From Brevibacillus centrosporus (GTDB lineage Bacteria; Bacillota; Bacilli; Brevibacillales; Brevibacillaceae), in contig NZ_RHHP01000034.1 in assembly GCF_003710815.1 (NCBI RefSeq), positions 1-58,309 on the forward strand: a DNA stretch of 58,309 nt, written 5' to 3'. Under the pieces are notes generated by a model. The model saw only the letters and a program-made list of their open reading frames with translations, made no database searches and had not been told where the DNA came from. The translations under genes and the position numbers were made by a program. Positions 50,191-58,309 of the stretch are shown here, in pieces; position 1 is the stretch's first letter; each line of letters opens with the position of its first letter.

Positions 50191-50742
50191 ATGAGCAAAA
50201 AAGTGTTGATTGTCACAGGAGATGCAGTAGAAGCGTTGGAGGTTTTTTATCCGTATTACCGTTGTCTGGAAGAAGGCTTTGAAACCGTCATTGCTGCTCC
50301 TAACGTAAAAACGCTGCATACGGTCCTTCACGATTTTGAAGCTCACAGCGAGACCTATACTGAAAAGCCGGCGTACCAGCTAGCGGCCCATGCTTCTTTT
50401 GCGGAGATCAACCCGGAAGCTTTCGATGCCTTGATCATCCCGGGGGGACGCGCGCCTGAGCATATTCGCCTCAACGAGCATCTGAAGCCGATTGTGGCGC
50501 ACTTCTTTGAAGCCAACAAGCCGGTTGCCGCTATCTGCCATGGTGCTCAGGTCCTGACGATTGTTCGTGAGTATATCGCGGGCAAAGAAATGACAGCTTA
50601 TCAGGCGTGCAGACCAGATGTTGAAGCGTGTGGAGCTATTTATCAAACAGAGACGCTGCACGTGGACGGCAACCTGGTTTCTGGACATGCATGGCCAGAT
50701 TTGCCTGGCTTCATGCGCGAGTTTTTGAAGCTTCTTCGTTAA
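50191..50742 (+). CDS. DJ-1/PfpI family protein
   Basis: A 183-residue protein of the DJ-1/PfpI (class I glutamine amidotransferase-like) superfamily. Early VLIVTGDAVEALEVFYPYYR supplies the conserved acidic residue, and the nucleophile elbow AAICHGAQVL holds the catalytic Cys. FDALIIPGGRAPEHIRL is typical of the PfpI/YhbO branch, whose members act as chaperones, glyoxalases or proteases. GAGGAGG precedes the ATG. It lies between the two LarC halves, with which it shares no known function. Confidence 0.87.
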   Translation: MSKKVLIVTGDAVEALEVFYPYYRCLEEGFETVIAAPNVKTLHTVLHDFEAHSETYTEKPAYQLAAHASFAEINPEAFDALIIPGGRAPEHIRLNEHLKPIVAHFFEANKPVAAICHGAQVLTIVREYIAGKEMTAYQACRPDVEACGAIYQTETLHVDGNLVSGHAWPDLPGFMREFLKLLR

Positions 50743-50756
50743 TCGGAAAAGGAAGA

Positions 50757-50789
50757 ACCTCCCGAGCGATTGTCTTCGGGAGGTTTTTG
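50757..50789. terminator. Bidirectional terminator
   Basis: ACCTCCCGA (50757-50765) pairs perfectly with TCGGGAGGT (50776-50784), then TTTTTG. It separates the DJ-1 gene from the convergent larC N-terminal gene. Confidence 0.85.
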
Positions 50790-50799
50790 TTTTGAATGG

Positions 50800-51567
50800 C
50801 TACAAATGCCCGACGAGGAGACGCAGGACGTTGGGCTGGTCAGGGAGATCGCGGGTGCCTGCGCCGTACCCGATGGATTCAACGGTCATGGACGGAAGAT
50901 CGCCAAATTCGTGCACAAGGGCAGCGGCAACTCCTGCGCCTGTAGGAGTCGTCAGCTCTTTTTGGATGGCGGTGCTGCGCAAAGGAATGCCGATGAGCAT
51001 CTCCATGGTGGCAGGCGCTGGAACAGGATAAAGCCCGTGATCGCAGCGGACGTAGCCATTTCCTGTCGGTACATGCCCCGAGTAAATCAGATCAATGCCC
51101 AGCTCCTCCAGGCCGAGAGCGATTCCAACTACGTCCACGATCGAATCCAGTGCACCAACCTCGTGAAAATGAACCGTTTCTACGGGGACACTATGAATTT
51201 TGGCCTCCGCCACGGCGATTTTTTCAAAGATAGCCAGTGCGCGTGCTGTCACGCGGGGAGCCAGATCGGCGGCTTCGATCATTTCCACGATCTCTTTGTA
51301 GCCGCGGTGATGATGGTGGTCGTGCTGCCCTAAGACCTTTATGGTTTTCAAAGGCTGAACAGGTGGGATATTTTCGTCGATGACATTCAGCTTGAGCGCA
51401 CTCACGCCCGTTTTCACAACCTTTTTCCACTCCAGTCGAAAATCTCCGAGAGAAAGCTTCCGCAGCTCACCTTCGATTCGGTCGCGATCCGCTCCAGCAT
51501 CGACCAGTGCGGCGAGGAGCATGTCCCCGCTAATTCCCGAGAAGCAGTCCAAATATGCGATACGCAA
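50800..51567 (-). CDS. LarC N-terminal half as a separate gene
   Basis: A 255-residue protein corresponding to LarC1: RIAYLDCFSGISGDMLLAAL at the start, a His-rich stretch (GQHDHHHHRGYKEI, residues about 83-96), VHFHEVGALDSIVDVVG, and ELTTPTGAGVAAALVHEFG near the end, closing with NVLRLLVG. In lactobacilli LarC1 and LarC2 are joined by a programmed frameshift and insert nickel into the pincer cofactor of lactate racemase; here the halves are independent genes. Three TTG codons in a row could start it. The third (51567) is chosen because it gives the family start MRIAYLDCFSG and lies nine bases from AAGGAG. Confidence 0.83.
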   Translation of the reverse strand: MRIAYLDCFSGISGDMLLAALVDAGADRDRIEGELRKLSLGDFRLEWKKVVKTGVSALKLNVIDENIPPVQPLKTIKVLGQHDHHHHRGYKEIVEMIEAADLAPRVTARALAIFEKIAVAEAKIHSVPVETVHFHEVGALDSIVDVVGIALGLEELGIDLIYSGHVPTGNGYVRCDHGLYPVPAPATMEMLIGIPLRSTAIQKELTTPTGAGVAAALVHEFGDLPSMTVESIGYGAGTRDLPDQPNVLRLLVGHL

Positions 51568-51704
51568 CAACAATCACTCCTTTTCAAGCATCCATTTCAT
51601 CTTGTATCATAAAGGGAAAGTATGTTCGTCTTGCATCTATCTTTCGACCAAATTGTATCATTGGATGCCAGGGATTTCCATCAAAGGAGTGAGTAAGAGC
51701 GCAT

Positions 51705-52829
51705 ATGCTGTCTTTTATACATACAGCGGACGTCCATTTGGATGCACCGCTTCACACGTTAACCGATTTGTTTGAGCAAAGACAGGACGATTTTCGCAGG
51801 ACGATGCGGGGGATTCGCGACCTCGTGCTGGACAGACAGGTGGACTTCTGGCTGATTGCGGGGGATTTGTTGGAATACCACGGTGGACGCAGGTCGACAG
51901 CGCTGTTTTTACGTGATTTGTTCGCCAGCATTTCACCGGTTCCCGTGTGCATTGCCCCAGGAAATCACGACCCGTGGCGGGCAGACTCGTTTTACCAGAC
52001 GCTGGAGTGGCCGGGGAATGTGCATTGGTTTACACCGGAGTGGGGCGCGTATGAATTTCCGGAAAAGTCCTGCGTCGTGTACGGATGGGGTTTTCCTCAG
52101 CCTCACTTCTTCGAGTCGCCGCTCGCGACCTTTCCAGGAAAGCTGGTCGGCTATCAGCACCACCTGATGGTTCTGCACGCAAGCATTTTAAGCAAGGAAA
52201 CAGAGGAGCATCATCCCTACGCTCCCGTCGCGTTGCAGGAGCTGGCGGATACCGGTATGGACTATGCAGCACTTGGTCATATCCACAAGGCTGCGCAGTT
52301 TTTGCATCCGACGAAAAAGTCTGTCTTTGCCGCCTATCCGGGCTCCCCGGAAGCACTGAATACCAAGGAGCAGGGGGAACGCTGTGTTCTGTATGGCAAG
52401 ATCGATGCCGCTGGGAAGGTCGTACTCGAGTCGGTTCCTGTAGGGCAGCGACAAATACGGCGACGGGAAATCAGCCTCGAAGGCACAGAAACGATGGAGC
52501 AGCTGATCGAACTGCTGGAGCAGAAGCTTGCTTCTGAGCGATCCGAGGACATGCTGCACGTGACATTGACAGGGGAGCGCGCAGCTCACTTCGTCCCTTC
52601 TACAGCGGTCCTCTCGCAGAGGTTCTCCCATTTTTTCCAAATCCATGTCACCGATCAAACGTGGCCGGATGTCGATGCGGACAAGCTGATGGCGGAGGCA
52701 GGCATCTGGGGAAAATGGTTAGCCAAGCTGGCCCTTCGCGAGCAGCAGGCAACGGATGAGGGAGAGCGGGAAATCATCCGTCTGGCGTGCCGGGAGGCCC
52801 TGACGCGGATCGGAGGGAGCATGCGATGA
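51705..52829 (+). CDS. SbcD-like DNA repair exonuclease subunit (YhaO type)
   Basis: A 374-residue metallophosphoesterase. The nuclease motifs are FIHTADVHLDAPL (residues 4-16), LIAGDLLEY, APGNHDPW, LHASILSK and ALGHIHK, equal to the Mre11/SbcD set. The C-terminal capping region (about 230-374) matches YhaO of B. subtilis, which forms a complex with YhaN. The following gene overlaps it by 4 bases (ATGA). The start is by homology; AAGGAGT lies rather far upstream. Confidence 0.87.
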   Translation: MLSFIHTADVHLDAPLHTLTDLFEQRQDDFRRTMRGIRDLVLDRQVDFWLIAGDLLEYHGGRRSTALFLRDLFASISPVPVCIAPGNHDPWRADSFYQTLEWPGNVHWFTPEWGAYEFPEKSCVVYGWGFPQPHFFESPLATFPGKLVGYQHHLMVLHASILSKETEEHHPYAPVALQELADTGMDYAALGHIHKAAQFLHPTKKSVFAAYPGSPEALNTKEQGERCVLYGKIDAAGKVVLESVPVGQRQIRRREISLEGTETMEQLIELLEQKLASERSEDMLHVTLTGERAAHFVPSTAVLSQRFSHFFQIHVTDQTWPDVDADKLMAEAGIWGKWLAKLALREQQATDEGEREIIRLACREALTRIGGSMR

Positions 52830-55030
52830 GGATCGAGGAAATTCAGCTGAAAGGCTTCGGTAAATGGCAGGACGAGGTTTTTCGCTTTGCGCCTGGCATC
52901 AATGTTTTCGCGGCACCTAATGAATCAGGCAAATCCACCCTTTTGCAAGGAATTTTTGCTGCTTTGTACGGATTGAAGCGCGACTATGTAAAAAGTGCAA
53001 GGTATTTGCCGGAGTACGAAAAATATTTGCCGTGGCATCAGGGCGAGTACGAGACAATCATTACCTATGAGCTGGCAGGTAAGTCCTATCGCCTTCATCG
53101 CATTTTGCGCAAGGAACGGGAGCAGGCGCGCATTTTTCTCGACCCGGAATGGACGGAACTGACGGATATTTACATGGAGGATCGGCGCCGAGAGCGTGAT
53201 TTCGTGGAAAAGCACACAGGACTGACGCGCAGCCTTTTCACCGATATTACGTGGATCAGGCGGGAGCCTTTGACTGCAGCTGAACATCTGGTGCCTGCGT
53301 TGTCGAGCAGCGAAGAGTCCAATCCAGAGGTGCATCTCATGCTGGCAGGGCTAGAGCGGGATTTGAGTGCGATCGGAAAAAAGGAACGTGCTGAAAATAC
53401 GCTGCTTGGGAAAGCCGGGGCGCTTGTAGCCCAAAAAGAAGTGGAGCTGGCTGGGGCGGAGTCTTCATGGGGGATTATTCGACAATTGACCCAGCAGATC
53501 GCTGAATGGGAAGCGGAGAGAATGGAGCTCGAGCAGCAGCGCACCCGAGTCTTGCAACGGCAGCAGCGTATAAAAATGCAGGAAGAGGCTTGGAATGAGA
53601 GGTGGCAGAAAAGCTACTCCACACCTGCATCGGCTAGTGACTGGCAATGGTGGGAGCGCACAGGTGCTTCTCAGGAAGAAAGTCAGATTCATGAGGAGGC
53701 GCAGGCAGCTTTGGCTGGTTTGAGCCACTTGCAAGTGAGCGAGATTACAGAGACCACGGAGATGGACCAGACAATGGATCAGGAACGGCTGTTGGTTGAT
53801 TACGAAAAAGGAGTCAGTCTGCGCAAACGCTGGGAAGAGGGGAATTTGCAGCTGGCGAGGCTGGCTGCTACTACCATTACGGCGGGCTCCCGGCGTCACT
53901 CCAGAGGAGACCTTCCATCGAAAGCTGCTCGACAGTCAGCATGGCTATGGGGAGGAAGCGGTCTGCTTGCCGTTTTAGGCATAGCGGCGGCGGCAGCGGA
54001 TCAAACTGGACTTTGCATCGCGCTCTTCTTCCTGATGGTAGCAGTGGCAGGGGTGGCATGGATAAAGGGCCGCTCGAGGGGACTCGAACAGAAACAAAGC
54101 CAGGAGATCTTTGCACAGGCAGAGGAGCTGCAAAGCTTGCAGCAGGAGCTAAGAAGGCTGGAGATTGAGCTTCTCGAGCTGGTTCTTGCTTGGGATGCGC
54201 CGGATTGGGAATCCTTTGCGGCAAAAAGAGAGGAGCTTTTGAACAGGCAAAGATCGTTCGAGTCCAATCAGTTGAAAGCTCAGCTATCGCGCAAGGATGC
54301 AGAAGCGCAAATTATGAATCGCTGGGGAGAACAATTGCGAGCGCTTCTCGAGCAGGAGCAGCGTGTGCGATTACAAGAACGCGAGCATTTTCGCGCAGAG
54401 GCACAACGGATCGAGGAGCGCATGCAGCATGTGCGAGAGCAGATGGCGCGGGCAAATGGAGAAATGGCAGCACATGACACCGTGCCTGTTGCGAAAGCGA
54501 GAGGGGAATACGAGGAAGCCGTAGCGGGATTGCGGCAGCTGCAGCGAAAGCGCGAGGCTCTGCAGACAGCGCGCGATGCTTTGCAAGAGGCGCTGGCAGA
54601 ATGGAATCGGGATATCTCGCCGGGCATCAACCAGCAGGCCTCAAATGTGCTGACCCAAATTACAGGCGGCGTGTATAGAGATGTCCGGATGGATCCTCAC
54701 GAAGGCTTTGCCATACGAGTGCTGGAGCCATCCCGGCAGATGGTGCTTGAGCAGGAGCAATGCTCGACAGGCACACAGGATCAGCTTTACCTGGCCCAAA
54801 GATTATCGCTGGCCCATCATGTGAGTCAACAGACGGAGCCCCTGCCCCTCTTTTTTGACGATCACTTCGTTCATTACGATGACGAGAGACTGCGCAAGGC
54901 TCTGGCGCATATCCACGAGCTGTCTGCCGAGCGCCAGATCTTCCTGTTTACGTGTCAAGAAAGGGAGCTGCACATTTTGGAGCCGCTGCTACGTTTTTCT
55001 GATCGACATTTCGTGCATACTCTCGGATAG
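52826..55030 (+). CDS. SbcC-like AAA ATPase with membrane segments (YhaN type)
   Basis: A 734-residue ATPase partner of the nuclease. The N-terminus has RIEEIQLKGFGKWQDEVFRF and the Walker A motif APNESGKSTLLQGIFAALYG (residues about 30-49). Long coiled coils (about 180-350 and 430-600) flank two hydrophobic helices (about 370-410: WLWGGSGLLAVLGIAAAAA and LCIALFFLMVAVAGVAWI), which are characteristic of YhaN rather than SbcC. The C-terminal signature region GTQDQLYLAQRLSLAH and Walker B PLFFDDHFVHYDD complete the ATPase. GGAGGGAG six bases before the ATG at 52826, inside yhaO, shows translational coupling. Confidence 0.88.
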   Translation: MRIEEIQLKGFGKWQDEVFRFAPGINVFAAPNESGKSTLLQGIFAALYGLKRDYVKSARYLPEYEKYLPWHQGEYETIITYELAGKSYRLHRILRKEREQARIFLDPEWTELTDIYMEDRRRERDFVEKHTGLTRSLFTDITWIRREPLTAAEHLVPALSSSEESNPEVHLMLAGLERDLSAIGKKERAENTLLGKAGALVAQKEVELAGAESSWGIIRQLTQQIAEWEAERMELEQQRTRVLQRQQRIKMQEEAWNERWQKSYSTPASASDWQWWERTGASQEESQIHEEAQAALAGLSHLQVSEITETTEMDQTMDQERLLVDYEKGVSLRKRWEEGNLQLARLAATTITAGSRRHSRGDLPSKAARQSAWLWGGSGLLAVLGIAAAAADQTGLCIALFFLMVAVAGVAWIKGRSRGLEQKQSQEIFAQAEELQSLQQELRRLEIELLELVLAWDAPDWESFAAKREELLNRQRSFESNQLKAQLSRKDAEAQIMNRWGEQLRALLEQEQRVRLQEREHFRAEAQRIEERMQHVREQMARANGEMAAHDTVPVAKARGEYEEAVAGLRQLQRKREALQTARDALQEALAEWNRDISPGINQQASNVLTQITGGVYRDVRMDPHEGFAIRVLEPSRQMVLEQEQCSTGTQDQLYLAQRLSLAHHVSQQTEPLPLFFDDHFVHYDDERLRKALAHIHELSAERQIFLFTCQERELHILEPLLRFSDRHFVHTLG

Positions 55031-55039
55031 GAAAATAGG

Positions 55040-55068
55040 TTGCAATCCCAGAAACCTAGTTCTATAAT
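55040..55068 (+). promoter_or_regulatory. Sigma-A promoter of lipA
   Basis: TTGCAA (55040-55045), 17 bases, TATAAT (55063-55068); the -10 is perfect and spacing ideal. A start near 55075 gives a leader of about 26 bases. Confidence 0.72.
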
Positions 55069-55100
55069 GAAGGTTGACCAAGTCACAGAGGAGTGAGCCT

Positions 55101-55988
55101 ATGACGCAACGAAAACCGGATTGGCTCAAGATTAACCTAGTATCTGGATCCGAACTAGCCAGTTTTAAGGAACTCAAGCAAACGATGCGCAGCAAGACGC
55201 TGCACACTGTTTGTGAAGAAGCGAAATGCCCCAACATTCATGAGTGCTGGGCAAGTGGAACAGCTACTTTCATGATTTTGGGTGATATATGCACCCGTGC
55301 CTGTCGTTTCTGTGCCGTAAAAACGGGACTGCCGACCGAGCTGGATCTGGCTGAGCCAGAACGCGTGGCGGAAGCAGCTGAGCAAATGCGGCTGCGACAC
55401 GTCGTCGTCACCTCGGTTGCACGTGACGATTTGGCTGATGGAGGCGCGCAGATATTTGCAGAGACGATCAAAGCGATTCGTCGTCGGCTGCCTTTTGCTT
55501 CTGTAGAAGTCTTGATCCCTGACTTTATGGGCAACTGGGACGCATTGAAAGTCGTCATGGATGCTCGCCCGGATGTATTGAATCACAATATCGAATCCGT
55601 TCGTCGCTTGTCTGACCGGGTTCGTGCCCGTGCCAAATACGACCGGACACTGGCTTTGCTGAAAAAGGCAAAGGAGCTGCAGCCAACCATTCCGACGAAG
55701 TCCAGCCTGATGATCGGGGTGGGTGAGACCATCGAGGAAGTTTTGGAAACGATGGATGATTTGCGCGCGGTCGACGTGAACATCATGACGATCGGCCAAT
55801 ATCTGCAGCCGACCAAAAAGCATCTGGCCGTACAAAATTATTACCATCCAGACGAGTTCGCTCGCCTGAAAGAGGAGGGGATGGCGCGTGGCTTTAGCCA
55901 TGTGGAGTCCGGACCATTGGTTCGTAGCTCGTACCATGCCCACGAACAAGCGAACTCAGCGAAAGAAACCATCGCCCAGGCACTATAA
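55101..55988 (+). CDS. lipA: Lipoyl synthase
   Basis: A 295-residue radical SAM enzyme that inserts two sulfurs into protein-bound octanoyl groups to make lipoyl cofactors. Both iron-sulfur sites are complete: the auxiliary cluster CEEAKCPNIHEC (residues about 38-49) and the radical-SAM cluster CTRACRFC (about 64-71). DVLNHNIESVRRL and MTIGQYLQPTKKHLAV are further family blocks, and a Ser near the end (RSSYHA) fits the auxiliary-cluster ligand. The ATG at 55101 follows AGAGGAGTGA. Monocistronic; followed by yutC- and yutD-like genes as in B. subtilis. Confidence 0.96.
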   Translation: MTQRKPDWLKINLVSGSELASFKELKQTMRSKTLHTVCEEAKCPNIHECWASGTATFMILGDICTRACRFCAVKTGLPTELDLAEPERVAEAAEQMRLRHVVVTSVARDDLADGGAQIFAETIKAIRRRLPFASVEVLIPDFMGNWDALKVVMDARPDVLNHNIESVRRLSDRVRARAKYDRTLALLKKAKELQPTIPTKSSLMIGVGETIEEVLETMDDLRAVDVNIMTIGQYLQPTKKHLAVQNYYHPDEFARLKEEGMARGFSHVESGPLVRSSYHAHEQANSAKETIAQAL

Positions 55989-56001
55989 CGAAACGATTGA
56001 A

Positions 56002-56046
56002 AACACCCTCCTGCGATCATCATGATTACAGGAGGGTGTTGTTATT
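56002..56046. terminator. Terminator of lipA
   Basis: AACACCCTCCTG (56002-56013) pairs perfectly with CAGGAGGGTGTT (56029-56040); GTTATT follows. It may also serve the convergent lipoprotein gene. Confidence 0.85.
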
Positions 56047-56068
56047 GAAACGACCAGATCAGCGCAAG

Positions 56069-56968
56069 TTACCGACTGGTTGTCCCCATTTTGTTTGTGT
56101 GAGTACCGTTCATATGACCTTTGGTACCTGTGCTCTTCGCACGTACTTGCTCAGAGTCGGTTGTTCCACCCATACGCTTGATCAAGGTATCGATGCTGGT
56201 GGTGTCCTCTGTACGTGCGTTGTGGAGATTGCTGGAGCGTGCGGCTACACGAGCAATTTCCTGAATGTCATTCTGGTTGTCTGTCACGTACACCTTGTAG
56301 TAACGCGGGGATACGGACAAAGCGTTCATACGCGCTTGGTATTTGGCTGTTTTCGCGTCGTTGCCATTGGTGTGCAGGCCGACGAAGATTTCTTCATCGG
56401 TGACGAGAACAGTAGAGCGTTGAACGCCAGGGCAGCTCGTCGTGACATTACCGACTGCCTGAGCCAAGGCATCACGGTCGACATAGACGTTGTGGTTTAC
56501 GCCTGCTGTACGCATGTGCTGTCGATCCGTCTGCACGTAGCCCATTCGAGGCATGCCTGTCTGCATGACGCCAGCTCCAGCACGATTCCAGGCATGCTTT
56601 TGGTAAATGGAATGATTCATTCCATTCGTCGTGCCTGTCATGGTGCCGTTGTTGACACCTCTCACCCCTGCCGTACCTGTGGCGCCGTTCAGGCCAACAT
56701 TCCCATCAGGAAATGCGGTGTAGGCATTGTAATTGTGCGTGCCAGCGGTGTTTCCGGGATACATGCCGGTTCCTGTTCCGTTGTAGCTGCGGGTGTGGAT
56801 ACCGTCAAAGCTGCGCGTGTGCAGACCGTCAAAATTGGTCACGTGCGGTGCTGCTTGGTTCGTTGTCGTACGGTTTGGTGTCGTGTAGTTAGGCGCGGCG
56901 TTGTTTGCACATGCAGTGGCCAACAGAGCGATACTTGCGATAGCTGGATACAACCATGTCTTTTTCAA
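56069..56968 (-). CDS. YhcN/YlaJ family sporulation lipoprotein (YutC-like)
   Basis: A 299-residue lipoprotein with a signal peptide ending LLATAC (Cys about 20). A long low-complexity Asn/Thr/Gly region follows (residues about 22-130), including the near-repeat FDGLHTRSFDGIHTRSYNG. The C-terminal YhcN/YlaJ domain (about 160-270) has NVYVDRDALAQAVGNVTTSC, STVLVTDEEIFVGLHTN and RYYKVYVTDNQNDIQEIARVA. Family members are found in the spore inner membrane. A TTG at 56968 is chosen, nine bases after AGGGGG; a GTG at 56977 is an alternative. Position after lipA matches yutC. Confidence 0.83.
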   Translation of the reverse strand: MKKTWLYPAIASIALLATACANNAAPNYTTPNRTTTNQAAPHVTNFDGLHTRSFDGIHTRSYNGTGTGMYPGNTAGTHNYNAYTAFPDGNVGLNGATGTAGVRGVNNGTMTGTTNGMNHSIYQKHAWNRAGAGVMQTGMPRMGYVQTDRQHMRTAGVNHNVYVDRDALAQAVGNVTTSCPGVQRSTVLVTDEEIFVGLHTNGNDAKTAKYQARMNALSVSPRYYKVYVTDNQNDIQEIARVAARSSNLHNARTEDTTSIDTLIKRMGGTTDSEQVRAKSTGTKGHMNGTHTNKMGTTSR

Positions 56969-57093
56969 TGGAAACACCCCCTACACGATAGAATGTCCAG
57001 CAAGCAGTCGCTGTTTTCGTGGGAATATTATCTCTTGCTGCATGAAATATGGTAAGATGGACAAAAGTATACGTGTGTAAGGAGGAAGCGGAC

Positions 57094-57708
57094 TTGATTC
57101 GCACGCAAGCCGGTACTTATGAAGTCATGGAAGAGAATCGCGATGGCTGGAATCCGGAAGCCTTCAAGGAGCGCTATAGCGACATCCTAGACAAATACGA
57201 CTACATCGTAGGGGACTGGGGCTACGGGCAGCTTCGTCTACGGGGATTTTATACAGACCTCAACCGTAAAGTGCCGTTCGAGCAGCGAATCGCCGCTTTA
57301 GATGAGTATCTGCATGAATTCTGCAACTTTGGATGCCCTTATTTTGTTTTGCGCAAAGTCAAATCGTTCCTCGGAACGGAGGACAGCGGGGCCAGCCAAG
57401 ACGATACAGCTTACGATTTAATCATCGACATTCGCCAGGATAGCAATCGGGAAGACAACGGGAATTCCATTGCAGAACGAAAGGAACGCCGCCGATTCCA
57501 CCCGCGTCAAAACAAGCCAGAGAAACCGGAACGCAATAACGGAACTCCGCGCAATGATCGAGGCGACAAGCCCAAATTTTCCAAGGATAAGTCAGATAAA
57601 AACGGCAGGGACCAAGGGAAAGACCGTCGTCCCAATCAAATGAGACCTAACCGAGAGCGCGATAAGGTGCCTACGGGATCGAATCCTCGAAATGAAAATC
57701 CCAAGTAA
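57094..57708 (+). CDS. YutD family protein with a charged C-terminal tail
   Basis: A 204-residue protein. Residues 1-105 match YutD: ILDKYDYIVGDWGYGQLRLRGFYTD and the HEFCNFGCPYFVLRK block with its CxxxC. The family's function is unknown. Residues about 125-204 form a disordered, Arg/Lys/Asn/Pro-rich tail (RRFHPRQNKPEKPERNNG ...), suggesting nucleic-acid or ribosome contact, which is inference. A TTG at 57094 is chosen, eight bases after a perfect AAGGAGG. Gene order lipA-yutC-yutD is as in B. subtilis. Confidence 0.84.
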   Translation: MIRTQAGTYEVMEENRDGWNPEAFKERYSDILDKYDYIVGDWGYGQLRLRGFYTDLNRKVPFEQRIAALDEYLHEFCNFGCPYFVLRKVKSFLGTEDSGASQDDTAYDLIIDIRQDSNREDNGNSIAERKERRRFHPRQNKPEKPERNNGTPRNDRGDKPKFSKDKSDKNGRDQGKDRRPNQMRPNRERDKVPTGSNPRNENPK

Positions 57709-57728
57709 AATCATCGTGACGGATGACA

Positions 57729-57765
57729 AAAACGAGCCCAAGATGTATGGGCTCGTTTTCTTTAC
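57729..57765 (+). terminator. Terminator of yutD
   Basis: AAAACGAGCCCA (57729-57740) pairs perfectly with TGGGCTCGTTTT (57748-57759). Confidence 0.85.
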
Positions 57766-57786
57766 CTGCATAACGCTGGAAATAAA

Positions 57787-57825
57787 AAAGGGCATTCTAT
57801 CCAAGGAGAGAGAATGCCCTTTTCC
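57787..57825. terminator. Second terminator, serving the minus-strand coat-like gene
   Basis: AAAGGGCATTCT (57787-57798) pairs perfectly with AGAATGCCCTTT (57811-57822); T-runs occur on both strands. Confidence 0.8.
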
Positions 57826-57853
57826 TCATCAACATATAGGAGAGATGCTGCTT

Positions 57854-58117
57854 TTAGTAGCCAAAGCCTCCACCGTAACCTCCACCATAACCTCCACCAT
57901 AACCTCCACCGTACGGATAATAGGGGTAAGGATATGGATAGTAGTAAGGATAAGGTGGATAGGGGTATGGGGGATAAGGGTATGGTTGTGGAACGATTAT
58001 AACCTCAGGGCGTCGTCTTCCACCGAAAAAGACAGGATTAGCCTGGTCTTCAGGAATCATTTGATATCCCAGTTCAGGCGAGTAATTCTGATGTTGGTCA
58101 TATTGATTTGGTTGCAT
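57854..58117 (-). CDS. Tyr/Pro/Gly-rich low-complexity protein, probable spore coat component
   Basis: An 87-residue protein. The first half is polar (MQPNQYDQHQNYSPELGYQM ... FFGGRRRPEVIIVPQ). The second half is a Tyr-Pro repeat (PYPYPPYPYPPY ...) followed by four GGGY units ending GFGY. Short Tyr/Gly-rich proteins of this kind are typical spore coat or exosporium crosslinking substrates; the assignment is by composition only. The start is uncertain: the ATG at 58117 lies about 12 bases after GAGGAGT, and a longer open frame to 58249 contains unlike sequence. The remaining bases 58118-58309 hold no supported feature. Confidence 0.55.
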   Translation of the reverse strand: MQPNQYDQHQNYSPELGYQMIPEDQANPVFFGGRRRPEVIIVPQPYPYPPYPYPPYPYYYPYPYPYYPYGGGYGGGYGGGYGGGFGY

Positions 58118-58309
58118 CTTGCGAATGGCACTCCTCTCGTTGTCTGTATGTGCAGTAGCAGTATACGAGACATTCGCCTGTGTGGAGCATTGTCCGTCTG
58201 GAAATGGGCATACGTCCATACGGTGCAGAAATAAAAAAAGGAAAGGCATAGTTAAAATGTACCCTTTGTAAAGGACACTTTTAAAAAGTCTAGGCAGCTC
58301 TCAGTAGAT

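Noticed and set aside
49109..51567. Programmed frameshift joining the LarC halves
   Set aside because: The halves are on opposite strands and separated by another gene, so no single transcript can encode both.
58118..58249. A 44-residue N-terminal extension of the coat-like protein
   Set aside because: The extension is unlike the rest of the protein, and the only ribosome site (GAGGAGT) lies inside it, close to the ATG at 58117.
1..58309. CRISPR arrays, tRNA/rRNA genes, insertion sequences and prophage
   Set aside because: I found no regularly spaced direct repeats, tRNA-like cloverleaf, rRNA core, transposase or phage gene in either strand.

Overview
The window looks like chromosomal DNA from an endospore-forming member of the Bacillota, most probably Brevibacillus or a close relative. 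This is inferred from the gene content: two tricistronic germinant-receptor loci, a YhcN/YlaJ-type spore lipoprotein, YunB, LytH, a flotillin/NfeD pair behind an ECF-type promoter, and local gene orders known from Bacillus subtilis (yunF-yunE-yunD-yunC; lipA-yutC-yutD; yhaO-yhaN). Strong AGGAGG ribosome sites and frequent GTG/TTG starts fit. I saw no rRNA, tRNA, CRISPR array, insertion sequence or prophage.

Layout. 0-4.3 kb: an ECF-like sigma factor with its membrane anti-sigma partner, then a long gap holding a strongly folded element and the remnant of an MFS transporter, then SUFU-domain, Nudix and nucleotidyltransferase genes. 4.3-6.8 kb: an EamA transporter divergent from a MocR regulator. 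6.9-10.8 kb: a small membrane protein and an intact gerA-gerB-gerC operon on the minus strand. 11-19 kb: mntH with a palindrome at its start site, a Rossmann protein, nfeD-flotillin, a polysaccharide deacetylase, aspartokinase III and a JAMM protein. 18.3-22.2 kb: the yunFED-yunC group. 22.3-30.6 kb: an HD-GYP protein, CorA, a nucleoside-diphosphate-sugar-epimerase-like protein, an acyl-CoA synthetase with a cre box, a molybdopterin oxidoreductase and a secreted protein. 30.8-34.3 kb: HemAT, a thiosulfate uptake pair (YeeE/TsuA plus TusA) and cysteine dioxygenase.

34.4-40.8 kb is a patch of damaged and resistance-type genes: an HtrA protease with an internal deletion, a stalk-domain surface protein cut by an in-frame TAG, an MFS pump preceded by an apparent leader-peptide translation attenuator, yunB, and a chloramphenicol acetyltransferase that has lost its 5' end. 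40.8-44.9 kb is the riboflavin operon ribD-ribE-ribBA-ribH, governed by two consecutive FMN riboswitches, each with its own terminator.

44.9-47.8 kb is a second germinant-receptor locus in decay (frameshift in gerA, deletion fusing gerA to the tail of gerB, gerC still open). 48-51.6 kb has lytH and the two halves of LarC as separate genes on opposite strands with a DJ-1/PfpI gene between them. 51.7-58.3 kb has the YhaO/YhaN nuclease-ATPase pair, lipA, yutC-like and yutD genes, and a small Tyr/Gly/Pro-rich probable spore-coat protein.

The observations I rate highest are the attenuator in front of the MFS pump (37.34-37.43 kb), the tandem FMN riboswitches with an orphan ribosome site between them (40.8-41.35 kb), the split LarC, and the folded element at 1.69-1.86 kb.
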